Assembly (NCBI RefSeq): GCF_041381155.1
Contig: NC_091144.1
Location: forward strand, 19,601,544-19,665,543
From: Argopecten irradians
Lineage: Eukaryota > Mollusca > Bivalvia > Pectinida > Pectinidae
Direction of reading: 5' to 3'
Length of the DNA: 64,000 bases
In this document: positions 1 to 10,953 of the stretch, piece after piece
How the letters are laid out: the number at the start of each line of letters is the position of its first letter
Numbering within the stretch: the stretch's first letter is position 1
Program-made: the position numbers and the translations under genes
Notes under the pieces: model-generated
What the model was told of the DNA's origin: nothing
Databases searched by the model: none
The model's input: the letters and a program-made list of their open reading frames with translations, nothing else

Positions 1-1538
1 CAATTAATTATTTTTTATATTTTTACTTTTAAGTAAAATTAGAAGCTCAAACTTTTCAATGGTGGTAATTGTGTAAAGTACGTAATTTTTGTAACTGAAG
101 AAAAATACTAAATCGTCTGCTTTTGATAGTGAAAAAACATCATTTGTCAGCGATGGAGCATCTTTAAAGAAGAGTTGTGGAAAATATACCTCTAACATAG
201 GATATAATTTGACACCTAAGTTATCACTTCTCTTGTGTAGAGGTGATGTGTCATGCAAACAAAGGACATTGTGTAAGGATTGTAAAACCAGGATTGTTCT
301 AAATAGAAATCGAACGTAACTTCATATTAAAATCACGCAGTGGTTTTTTCCTCAATAATTTCAGGGCCTGCATCTTTTCATTTGGGAAAACACTACATTG
401 TATCTTTCTTGAAACATGCATATTTTTAGAGATTTTTGGAGAAAATTTTAACATAAAATTGGGAAAATACAGCAAAATTTTTCAAGGTGAAATGGCCTTT
501 ATTCGGCTCCAAATGCACCTAAAACTCACTGTCATTGATTTTGTACTAAGTGTTCGTTGTGCTTGAAGAATCATTTATAACACATATACAGGATGAAGGA
601 ATATTTATTAATTGATTTTTTCGCAAAAGTTTTTTTTTCTTACACAATATCTATACGCACATGTACAAGTATTGTGTATTTTACTTACATGTCTACCACA
701 GTAAAATGGACCTTTGTTTCAAAGTTTTTTTTATTGTTCCCAAGGCTTAAAAATCATGTGTATTTATCACTAGATTAGAACTGTTGGATATTTGACTATC
801 CAACGGTAATACTGTTGGTCCACCTGACCATAATTGGATAGTGAAACTATACATCAATGGGTGATTTTTTAATTTATACTTATAAAACTGACTCACTATT
901 TTAATGTAATATATTTTCTTTGAAAGTGCATTCCTTTTAAAAGACAGATGGTACATACATATTTTATGCTTGCATGACCCTCAGATAAAACGTAATAGAT
1001 AATTGTTGACGCTAAAAATCCAATATCAAAAGTGAATTCAAAATGTCAGCGTTTCTTCTCAAAATTACAACATATCAGTTTCGACAGCGTTGAGCCCTAT
1101 CAGCACAAAAACCATAATGTTTTGCACATGTTATTAATTTACTTTCGTTGTGTTCATGTTTCTGGTGGACACTGTCAATGACCACTCTTGTCGAGTAACA
1201 TTTCATTTGTCACATAAATTAGCAATATCACATATAGTTTAGATTAACAGTATTTTGCGTCATTGTTTGAGAGTGTGTCTAAGTTACTGGATGCAGTTTT
1301 CAGGGTAACCAACCTGAGAATAACTCAGTCTTTAGGTCAATTATTCTGTGAAATTGATTTAGTCTCCACCAGTCTCAAGGTCTGCCATTTTGTGATATTG
1401 CTCCAAACTCAAAGTCATTTGTTCTGTGGCATCGACATTGTTTCAGGACACTTGTTCATTTACATCGATTAAGTTTCTAAAACAGTTGTTTCAGTCTTAA
1501 GGAGCCATTTTGTGATCTCGCTCTAGTTGTTCTCTTAT
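1..1538. other. Gene-free 5' flank of copy A (repeat-derived)
   Basis: I see no coding region here. Positions about 40-175 are the reverse complement of a repeat also found at 8,778-8,905; both contain the phrase CGCTGACAAATG, and the repeat begins at AAAGATGCTCCATCGC next to TTAA. Positions 783-805 hold a small inverted repeat (GTTGGATA / TATCCAAC). From about 1,370 to 1,538 there are decayed units of the 30-bp minisatellite, marking the worn outer edge of the array. The matching stretch in copy B is 12,892-14,430. Confidence 0.6.
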
Positions 1539-3120
1539 ATATCGCTCCAGTCTCAAGGCTGTTCTGTGACATCGCTCCAGTCTCAAGGCTGTTCTGTGAC
1601 ATCGCTCCAGTCTCAAGGCTGTTCTGTGACATCGCTCCAGTCTCAAGGCTGTTCTGTGACATCGCTCCAGTTTCAAGGCTGTTCTGTGACATCGCTCCAG
1701 TCTCAATGTTGTTCTGTGACATCGCTCCAGTCTCAAGGCTGTTCTGTGACATCGCCCCAGTCTCAAGGCTGTTCTGTGACATCGCTCCAGTCTCAAGGCT
1801 GTTCTGTGACATCGCCCCAGTCTCAAGGCTGTTCTGTGACATCGCTCCAGTCTCAAGGCTGTTCTGTGACATCGCCAAAGTCTCAAGGCTGTTCTGTGAC
1901 ATCGCTCCAGTCTCAAGGCTGTTCTGTGACATCGCCCCAGTCTAAAGGCTGTTCTGTGACATCGCCCCAGTCTCAAGGCTGTTCTGTGACATCGCCCCAG
2001 TCTCAAGGCTGTTCTGTGACATCGCCCCAGTCTCAAGGCTGTTCTGTGACATCGCCAAAGTCTCAAGGCAGTTCTGTGACATCGCTCCAGTCTCAAGGCT
2101 GTTCTGTGACATCGCCCCAGTCTCAAGGCTGTTCTGTGACATCGCCCCAGTCTCAAGGCTGTTCTGTGACATCGCCCCAGTCTCAAGGCTGTTCTGTGAC
2201 ATCGCCCCAGTCTCAAGGCTGTTCTGTGACATCGCCCCAGTCTCAAGGCTGTTCTGTGACATCGCCCCAGTCTCAAGGCTGTTCTGTGACATCGCCCCAG
2301 TCTCAAGGCTGTTCTGTGACATCGCTCCAGTCTCAAGGCTGTTCTGTGACATCGCCCCAGTCTCAAGGCTGTTCTGTGACATCGCTCCAGTCTCAAGGCT
2401 GTTCTGTGACATCGCTCCAGTCTCAAGGCTGTTCTGTGACATCGCTCCAGTCTCAAGGCTGTTCTGTGACATCGCCCCAGTCTCAAGGCTGTTCTGTGAC
2501 ATCGCTCCAGTCTCAAGGCTGTTCTGTGACATCGCCCCAGTCTCAAGGCTGTTCTGTGACATCGCCCCAGTCTCAAGGCTGTTCTGTGACATCGCTGTTC
2601 TGTGACATCGCCCAGTCTCAAGGCTGTTCTGTGCCAAGTTCAACTCTGTGACATCGCCCAGTCTCAAGCTGTTCTGTGACATGCTCCAGTTCAAGGCTGT
2701 TCTGTGACATCGCCCCAGTCTCAAGGCTGTTCTGTGACATCGCCCAGTTTCAAGGCTGTTCTGTGACATCGCTCCAGTCTCAAGGCTGTTCTGTGATCGC
2801 CCCAGTCTCAAGGCTGTTCTGTGACATCGCTCCAGTCTCAAGGCTGTTCTGTGACATCAGTCTCAGCTGTTCTGTGACATCGCTCCAGTCTCAAGGCTGT
2901 TCTGTGACATCGCTCCAGTCTCAAGGCTGTTCTGTGACATCGCTCCAGTCTCAGGCTGTTCTGTGACATCGCTCAGTCTCAGTGTTCTGTGACATCGCTC
3001 CAGTCTCGAGGCTGTTCTGTGACATCGCCCCAGTCTCAAGGCTGTTCTGTGACATCGCCCCAGTCTCAAGGCTGTTCTGTGACATCGCTCCAGTCTCAAG
3101 GTCAGTTGTTCTGTGACATT
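1539..3120. repeat. 30-bp minisatellite, copy A (about 52 units)
   Basis: The unit begins GTTCTGTGACATCG and ends CAGTCTCAAGGCT, repeated head to tail. Most units differ only at CTCC/CCCC. Because 30 is a multiple of 3 and the unit has no stop in several frames, long ORFs appear on both strands (for example CSVTSLQSQG on plus, MSQNSLETGA on minus); these are by-products. Units from about 2,590 to 3,000 carry many small deletions. The array ends about 60 bp upstream of the receptor ATG, so it lies in the promoter or 5' UTR. Confidence 0.97.
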
Positions 3121-3178
3121 GCTGTGCTTTCATTGTTGCTGTTTCTTCTGGTTGCAATTGAGACAAAGAAACACAAAC

Positions 3179-6100
3179 ATGTGGAAAATACTATACAGAT
3201 GTATTATTTCGATAACAATGCTATCCTTGAATGCTACTTCAAGTCAATTTGTTAAACAATCAGATATTCTACCCCAGAAAGAAAGTGATATAGAACAGAA
3301 CTTTTTCGGAAATGAAAGTTTCAACGATTTCATTGGTGAGTCTAACGAAGAAAGCAAGAAACCGGTGATTACAACGCAGCTACCAGATGGAACCCAAACA
3401 AGTAAGTTTGTAACGCGATTTTTCATTAGTCTAGTAATTTTATTTATCAAATCTGAGACTTAAAGGTTGAAACAGGAACTTTCAGTTTTTGCATCGAATT
3501 AAGGTTTCTTCATTAATTTTACAGAATGTACACAGGCCATTTAATTTATTCATTTGTTAAGGTTTCTTTGTATAAGTTTCTATTGAAAATCCTTACATTT
3601 TGTATCAGTTACTGAATATTTGATTGTTTACCATTGTTTACCATTAAGTTCCTAATTGATATCCTCAATATTAAAATAGTGCTCCAGTTTATTTCTTTGT
3701 TTAGTTTTTGAGTTATTTTTATACACAAAAAAAAAATTAAAAACTTTTGAGATCCCAAGTGTGATTAATAATTTATAATTTTCTCATTCGATATTATACA
3801 TAGATCATCAGTGATCTTAGTTATTCCTTGGCAATCTTCTTCTTCTTTTTAAAATATGGAACTAGTTACTGTGTATTGCCTTTTTATTTAAAAAAATATA
3901 TGTTATCCAGTTATGTTTATTGATTAATTTATTCTGAAGTGCTTTGGAGTAAAAATAAATTTCATCAGTATTATTCCATATATGTTTACTTTTGCACATT
4001 CCGCTTTTACACCATTGTTTAAAGCAAAATGATTTGTGCTTAAATAATATTTCACTATTGCCAAAAAGATTTATACTCAATATGCCTTGCTGGATGTGAT
4101 TAGAAGATTTTTGGATAATAAACTGTCATTGTTATAGCCTGCTGAAATATAGCTGATGTTTTTCGGATGTCTAACCCTTTTGTGGTGCTACACGCGTACA
4201 CTTGATATACTGCATTAAATATCTGTAATGATGTGATCAGGCATCGATTTCTCAAAACAATTCTAAAACTGACACATACGGAGAAAAACTTAAGCTTTAA
4301 CTTAATTTTGTACTTTTGTTTCAAGAAATCAGTGTCTGTTGTATAGATAAGACGTGACGTGACGGTACGTTCATTACTCAACCTCCGTCTATTACTATAC
4401 TATTTGTGTACATGTTTGGCTGTGCTTACTTTTTTAAGATCGTGATTTGTAAGAGTAACCGTTTCCAGTATTTTATTCGAAAATCGTTTGGTTAATGTAT
4501 GCACATGAAAATTGAGAATTTAATTATAGGGCTTTAATTTGGAAAAAACGTAATTTTGTGCAGGGAAAACTATGATATAGCGGACCAGAAGGAAGTTCTC
4601 ACACAATTACTAGGTGAACTGACTTATATTAAAGAACCAGGACCGATTATATTCTACTTGTGGTAGATTTCGGTAACAGATTAAAATTATCTAAAAATAG
4701 TATATTATTTACACTGCCCTTCAAAAGTTCTGTTACATCAATAAACATTTCTTGACAATTCATCTCCAACTCTCAGAAAAGCATTGAATGAGTTAAGGAA
4801 GAAAAATAAGTTGATAATTCATATATACTGATGTCTGTATTAACAAGATTTAAATATTTCTGTACTTATGTTTATTTGTAAAATTGATTGTGTAACACAA
4901 CTTTTGGAGGACAGTGTATGTGTGATGTATTTCTTTTTATTTATGTCTACGTCCACACAAGGAGAGGAATTAATCTTTCTTTCTCTTATTATTAGTATCA
5001 ACAAAGAAGATCATAAATCGATGTAAAATTTCTCATTAACCTGTCATTTTCTTTAATTCTATGACGTCTGCAATCATTGAAGTGTTTGTGACAGAATTGA
5101 AAGTTTCCCTGTGGATTTTGATCATTTTAGGGCATTTTGTAATACTATATCAAATGGCTTTCATCGAATTTCAGGTAGATGTGAGGATAACGTGCAAATC
5201 TCGTGTCCACCAGACCGACTTGCCAATTACAAATGTCATATTTATTGTTCAGATATGAAAAACGGCGATAATTGTGGTAAGTGCGACGAAATAGATGCGT
5301 CATCGTCGTTAGTAATATGTTAGTTAATCAAACAAGTTATTTTCTGACTTATTGGACGACATTCAAATATATGTGATATTTGAGTGTTAGTTTTACAAGA
5401 ATTCCCATTTTCGTCTTCTCGTGATATGATACATTTTCCACGCACATGTTCTCTTATATATGGACAAACCATCTAATATAATTTACATACACACTAGTAA
5501 AGCACAAATCAGTCGGTGGCGCACGTCCTAATAGGTTGATATGCTTGCTTGAATCCTATTGGCATTTTTGCGATAAGTGAGTTAATAATTTAACTGTTAT
5601 CAGAGTTTTTTAAGAATACTGAAACCCTCGTTGTCAGTAGACTATGGCATTCAGGATTTCTTATATAGATTTTACTTCCAAACATTTGATACTACTATAT
5701 ATATAGTATGTACTGGTTATAATCGATTACGATTATTTTCCGGATTATAAAACATTCTGAGCAATATGAGTCCAGATATTTAATGAAAAAAAATTAATGG
5801 CATAAATAGTCAAGAAAAATATAAATGTTCTCATCATATTATTGTGATTATCTTTCAGAACCCTATAACTGTTCAAGTTTGGTTTCATCCTGTGAGCCTA
5901 CCGTCTTGAATGCCACCCTTATATGTAGAGAGTTAGACATATGTATGGAAATCAACCAGCTCAACATTTCTAGCAGGAACATTACCATTGTACCCGACAA
6001 CGTGTTTGTTGGGTTATCGGAGCTGCTGTTTTTATATCTGGACTCCAACAAGATACGTGTTCTCTCTCCCAGAGTCTTCTACGGACTGTCTAATCTTGTT

Positions 6101-8237
6101 TATCTTAATCTAGCATCAAACGACATTGAATATATACCCCACGAAATCTTCGATGGACTGACTCATCTTGTCTATCTTATATTAGAATCAAATGACATTG
6201 AAGTTATACCCCACGACACCTTCTACGGACTGTCTAATCTTGCTTTTCTTAATCTAGCATCAAACGGCATTGAATATATACCCCACGACATCTTCGATGG
6301 ACTGACTCATCTTGTCTATCTTAGTTTAGAATCAAATGACATTGAAGTTATACCCCACGACACCTTCTACAGACTGTCTAATCTTGATTATCTTAATCTA
6401 GCATCAAACGACATTGAATATATACCCCACGACATCTTCTACGGACTGTCTCATCTTACCTATCTTAATCTAGAATCAAATGACATTGAAGTTATACCCC
6501 ATGACATCTTCTACGGACTGTCTAATCTTACCTATCTTCACCTACACCGTAACAAAATAAAACGCTTACCACACGATGTTTTCCATCATCTCTCTGCACT
6601 GTCCGAGCTTGACATGAGCAGCAATAATATTGTAGATCTGCCAAACAAGTTGTTCCATGGATTGCATGATTTGTTCCTTCTTGATATATCTAACAATTAC
6701 ATAACGGAAATACCATTGGATATGTTCTTAGGACTAGGAATCCAAGGAATCATCGTCGATGAACAGGGCTCTCCGCAGTATAATAAATCCACAGTGTCCT
6801 CTACCAAACAGTTGAAAATAGAACATTTAAACTTATCATACAATAACTTGACACATTTGCCAACTCTACCGAGTACGATACAGAACTTGAATATCATGGG
6901 AAATAAATTAATAGTAAAAGAACATATGTTTGACAGATTAGAAAATTTAACAAAATTACTTACGGACACCCCTTTCATGTGTTGCGTAAAGCCACTGTCG
7001 GTAGCGGACAATAACTGCATTCAAACAAAATTATCGTTTATAGAATGTGTCTTTCTAAACTGTAAATCTGAAGTTGATGCTATATCCTCATGTTTTGCCT
7101 TGGTTGGTTCTACTGTTCTCAGAGTTTGTCTTTGGATGATTGGAACTTCTGCTTTCATTGGAAATCTACTTGTCATTGTTTACAGATTGTCCCTGGATAG
7201 GCATAACATTAAAAATAATTATTCACTTTTCACACTGAATTTGGCTATTTCTGATTTACTGATGGCAATCTACCTATTGACAATAGGTGTGATTGATATG
7301 TATTATGACGGTGTGTACGCCTGGAATGACCAGAAATGGAGAAACAGTATTTTATGTACCACAGCAGGTGTGATGTCGACTGTATCCAGTGAGATGTCGA
7401 CGTTTCTCATTTTACTGGTGACGATAGACAGACTTATTGTTGTTATGTTCCCGCTGTCTCGTCTGTCTCGGGGAGACATATCCTGGAGGTTAGCTGTGAC
7501 TGCCTCTGTGTTGTTGTGGATTGTTTCAATCACACTTGCCGTAATCCCTATTGTGACCATGCAGTCATACTTCAATGGTGAATTCTACTCCCAATCAGGC
7601 GTGTGTCTGGCACTACCACTTACAGGAGTTGAACAACCAGGTACAGAATATTCCTTTGCTGTGTTCGTTTGCCTCAACAGCATATTGTTTGCTGTAATAT
7701 TCTTGGGACAAATTTGTATTTGTAAAAGTTTGAGGAAAAGTGGTCGTCACATCACCTTGTCTCAGAATCGTCAAAGAGAGAGGAGCGTAGCGACGACTCT
7801 GTTCTTTGTGGTGATGACAGACTTCTGCTGTTGGTTCCCGATTGGTGTCATGGGTACGTTTCTCGTCACGATTGGCCAATTTCCATTTAACGCATTGATA
7901 TGTGGTTAAACATACAAAGACAAATATTTACAAATGTAGATAATATACTAATTGTCGGTTTATGTTCTTTGTTTGTTTTTGTCAGTGTTAAAGTCATATT
8001 GTCATATTGCATTGTTTTCTTATATACAGTTCAATATTAGGTTTGGTGAATTTTCAATAGTTTTGATAGTGATATGTTTGTTCTGTTATAGGAGTTTTAT
8101 CACGGTATGGAATCCAAATCCCGGACGAGGTGTACGCCTGGGTGATGGTGTTTGTGTTGCCCGTTAATGCAGCAATCAACCCGTTCTTGTACACGGCTTC
8201 AGCTGTGTGGAGGAAGCGAAGATATAGAGTTAGGTAA
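3179..8237 (+). CDS. LRR-containing class A GPCR (relaxin receptor / GRL101-like), copy A
   Basis: This is a predicted surface receptor that couples an extracellular leucine-rich-repeat domain to a rhodopsin-like seven-helix domain; the ligand is unknown. Exons are 3179-3401, 5175-5276, 5859-7853 and 8092-8237, all GT-AG, with phases 1, 1, 1 that keep the frame open (821 aa). Residues 1-20 (MWKILYRCIISITMLSL) form a signal peptide. A Cys-rich stretch occupies about 76-140 and about 12 LRRs run from about 161 to 440, several with the core SNDIEYIPHDIF. A Cys-rich hinge precedes TM1 at about 525. Helix motifs include GNLLVIVYRL (TM1), LAISDLL (TM2), TIDRL (Asp632; DRL in place of DRY), CCWFPIG (TM6) and NPFLY (803-807, TM7). 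The ATG has A at -3. TAA at 8,235 follows RKRRYRVR, but AG|GTAATA just before it could be a splice donor (see the exon at 10,161). The layout matches LGR/relaxin receptors and snail GRL101. No canonical LDLa module is seen. Confidence 0.92.
4712..4916. mobile_element. TA-flanked MITE (Tc1/mariner-like) in receptor intron 1, copy A
   Basis: The ends are inverted repeats of about 25 bp with a few mismatches (CACTGCCCTTCAAAAGTT on the left; CACTGTCCTCCAAAAGTT on the right, reverse strand). Both sides are flanked by TA, the usual Tc1/mariner target. There is no transposase, so it is non-autonomous. It is also present in copy B, so it inserted before the duplication. Confidence 0.7.
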
Positions 8238-8599
8238 TAATGAGGATGTATTTATGTGAATGAAATGGTGTCACCCTTGGGAAACTGACGAGTCCTTTTC
8301 AAGCCTTACATCATGTTGCGAAACAACATTGCAATATTCTGTTAATCTTTATTTGAAAAGACACATACACCATTAGACTAAATTACATGAATTGCTAAAG
8401 ACACAACAGATTACTCATTGCCTTATCTTTGAATCCGTGTGTATCTTTTACGTATCGGCATTATCGGAACGGCTGATTTATTTATTTTTTTTTTTGTCCA
8501 AACGCTGATCTAAAGAAGTGGGTCGCAAAAATCTCTATATTTCGCATATATACAGGATTTGTCACGAGTTTCCTGATTAGTGCCATTTCGTCATTCTGT

Positions 8600-9140
8600 A
8601 TCTCGTGTTTTCAAGGAGTAAAGACGAAATGACAAAAAATAAAACACGAAAAGACAAAATTGATAAACGCTTATTAACGACTAAATTCTTCGCCTTTTCG
8701 CTTCAAAATACGCCCCGAAAAGACGAAAAATAACCAATGTTAAATGTCGTCTTTTCGTTTACAACGTTAAAAAAAGATGTTACACCGCTGACAAATGGTA
8801 TTTTTCTCTACCAAAAACAGGAGTAGACGAATTAGTATTATTCTTCAGTTACAAAAGTTACTTACTTGACACCATTACCACCATTGAAAAGTTTGAGCGT
8901 ATTTGACTTTTTGAAATTTAAGATTTGTTAATTTTCGTGGAATAAAAGACGAGTTTTTTTAAGCGAAAAGACGAAGAATTAGTTTTTTTTTCGTCTTTTA
9001 TGTACGAAAAGACGAAATTTCAGGTTTAATTTTTGTCTTTTCGGATCGAAAAAAAATCGAGATAAAAAGACGAGATTTTTGATGGCGCTAAGTAGCGTAC
9101 ATCAATTTCGTCTTTTTTGTGTGTTTGACTTTTCTTCTTT
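8600..9140. repeat. Region of dispersed CGAAAAGACGAAA words, copy A
   Basis: About ten short words of the type (C)GAAAAGACGAAA and their reverse complements (TTTCGTCTTTTCG) occur within about 540 bp, separated by unrelated sequence. The result can fold into many alternative short hairpins. No ORF or clear terminal repeat is visible. It is duplicated at 21,070-21,610. I do not recognise the family. Confidence 0.6.
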
Positions 9141-9506
9141 TCGTCCAAGAATGACGAAGTTAAGAATTGTTAATTAGGGGAAGAGACCAAAAAACGAGAA
9201 TTATGATCATTTTGGGCCAAAAGACAAACAGATAAAAATGGCACAAATCAGTCACCGTAGTGTCTTTTTATATTAGGCGAGCAAAAAAAATGAAAGTTCG
9301 ATCAAAATCAATCTCAAATGAAGGGAAACGAATAACAGATTTTTTTAATATAAATTAAGTGTGCCTTCTTTTCTTACCGTTTGGAGTTTTCCGGAAGATG
9401 ATCAATTAATCGGTCGGTTGCGATTCGGACCATATCACTAAAAACCAAAAGTCGCTCAAGTATCAATATGTCTTAAAAATAGTGCTAAAATAATTAGCTT
9501 ATTTAA

Positions 9507-9894
9507 AGGCCCACTTTCTTTCCGGAGGAAAACATAAAGGTTTCTTAAAATCATTAATAACATCAGAAAATATATACCAATGGCCTAAGATGAGGTTACA
9601 ACACCAAACTTCCTGCGTAATGTTTGATAACAGTGGAGAGTTATTTCGCTGTTTTGCCGTCTGGCGCAGTGATAGTCAACTACCGCGCGGTATTTAGGAC
9701 GACGGCGGGAAACATAAGACGACCCGCGTTATGAAAATTAACATTTTATTTATTTTAATCAAATTGTTCATAATGTGATGACACGTGTAGTATTAACGGT
9801 AAGTTAATAACTTTAGCGAATATACAAAAATATCGCTCTCGTTTTACTTTCCCATTTTAGAAACTAAAAGCCGTTTCGAAAAGGTAGTGAGCCT
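9507..9894. mobile_element. TTAA-flanked MITE (family AGGCYCACT), copy A
   Basis: The left end is AGGCCCACTTTCTTTCCGG and the right end, reverse strand, is AGGCTCACTACCTTTTCG. TTAA is on both sides, as in piggyBac-type insertions, although the termini are not the usual piggyBac CCY. It has no coding capacity. A diverged relative sits at 10,954-11,513. Confidence 0.65.
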
Positions 9895-10160
9895 TTAAAA
9901 TATTAATCTAATTTCATCTTGTAAATTATTTCAAAATAAAGCTGCGAATTTAATGCAAGGAAAAAAGTTGAAATCTATCAATTACCTGTAGCGAAAACTG
10001 AACGAAACCAATATTAATTCGTGTTCCAAAATTTCATGGATCCAAAATAATTACAAAAAACGTCATTTTATATGTAAAATAATAATTATATACCTTAAAT
10101 ATTAATTATCATATTATCATCATCATTATTTTATTACTATTATTTTTTACAGAAACTGAG

Positions 10161-10251
10161 AATACATCGCCTTCACACTACAGATGTTTTGGTCACCGGT
10201 GGTCAAAGAATGTTCAGTTGTCACGACTATTATACAGGACGAATAGTTTAA
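10161..10251 (+). CDS. Candidate last exon (cytoplasmic tail) of receptor copy A
   Basis: The exon-4 donor AG|GTAATA (after 8,233) is in phase 2. Joined to the AG at 10,159-10,160 it gives a tail of about 30 residues, RIHRLHTTDVLVTGGQRM and onward, ending at TAA 10,249-10,251 (850 aa in all). The stronger-looking acceptor ATTTTTTACAG, 8 bp upstream, would instead give one residue and a stop. A polyadenylation signal 148 bp downstream supports a terminal exon here. Whether the exon is used, and with which acceptor, cannot be settled from sequence alone. Confidence 0.45.
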
Positions 10252-10398
10252 TGTATGTCAGTGTGTTCTTGTATTTCGGATTGTTAGTTCTATACCATGT
10301 GACCGTGTGTGGATTTTTTATGTGTGTCTTGTTAAAGGGACAAATTACCTTGAATGGTTGGAATTACTTCCTTATCGGCTCATGTCTTTTTTTATCGC

Positions 10399-10404
10399 AA
10401 TAAA
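10399..10404 (+). terminator. Polyadenylation signal AATAAA, receptor copy A
   Basis: AATAAA is followed within about 20-40 bp by GCTTGTTTTAAGTG and a run of T, a typical GU/U-rich downstream element. It is conserved in copy B at 22,849-22,854. Confidence 0.6.
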
Positions 10405-10953
10405 AACTTCTGCTTGTTTTAAGTGTCATTTTTTTGTATAAAATATACTCATTAACATTGAGATCATTTCACATGATAAATCTTTTGGTCTATTTCAGAT
10501 TATATATATATATCTGAATAAGAAATTCAGGTTAATTCCAGGCGGAATTCCACAGTATCTTGTGAAATGCAAGTAAATGTCTGGGCAAATTAACATTTGT
10601 CCTCTTTTGAGAAAATTTTAACTTAAATTTACTTGAGATTGACCTGAATATATACTTGAATGTACATGTACATGAAGATATTCTGCATGTGTACGGTTGC
10701 CATTGAATAAGTTATGGCAAAAAGTCAAATTTGTCGATTTGTAATTATATCAGAAAGGACAATTACTGTTCATGTAAATGGATTCCAATTGAATTGAAAT
10801 AAGATTGATAGTTTAATAAATGCTTAAAACATTTAAAATCGATTTTACATTAAATCGGAAAAACTTAAAACTGATCAAATTATGGAGGCCTAACATGGTC
10901 AATGTGGCATTGAAACATGATGTTTCAAAATGTAAATCAGAAGAGAAACTTAA

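Larger units (their letters stand above)
8238..10160. other. Intron or downstream region of receptor copy A, repeat-rich
   Basis: I see no coding exon here. Positions 8,778-8,905 are an inverted copy of the repeat at window positions 40-175. From about 8,600 to 9,140 the words CGAAAAGACGAAA and TTTCGTCTTTTCG recur in both orientations. A TTAA-flanked MITE lies at 9,507-9,894. The same layout recurs at 20,671-22,611 in copy B. Confidence 0.6.

Noticed and set aside
1539-3120. CRISPR-like array
   Set aside because: Repeats are directly adjacent with no unique spacers, and the genome is animal.
3113-3178. An earlier receptor start giving MTLLCFHCCCFFWLQL
   Set aside because: The codon at 3,113 is GTG, while ATG at 3,179 has a good context and begins a normal signal peptide.
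1477-3255. Long repetitive ORFs on both strands (for example MSQNSLETGA or CSVTSLQSQG repeats)
   Set aside because: They follow from a stop-free 30-bp unit; several frames and both strands are open at once, and the array lies directly upstream of a well-supported gene.
5175-5276. LDL-receptor class A module in receptor exon 2
   Set aside because: The exon has several cysteines (RCEDNVQISCPP, YKCHIYCSD) but lacks the acidic calcium-binding CDG.DC..GSDE pattern.
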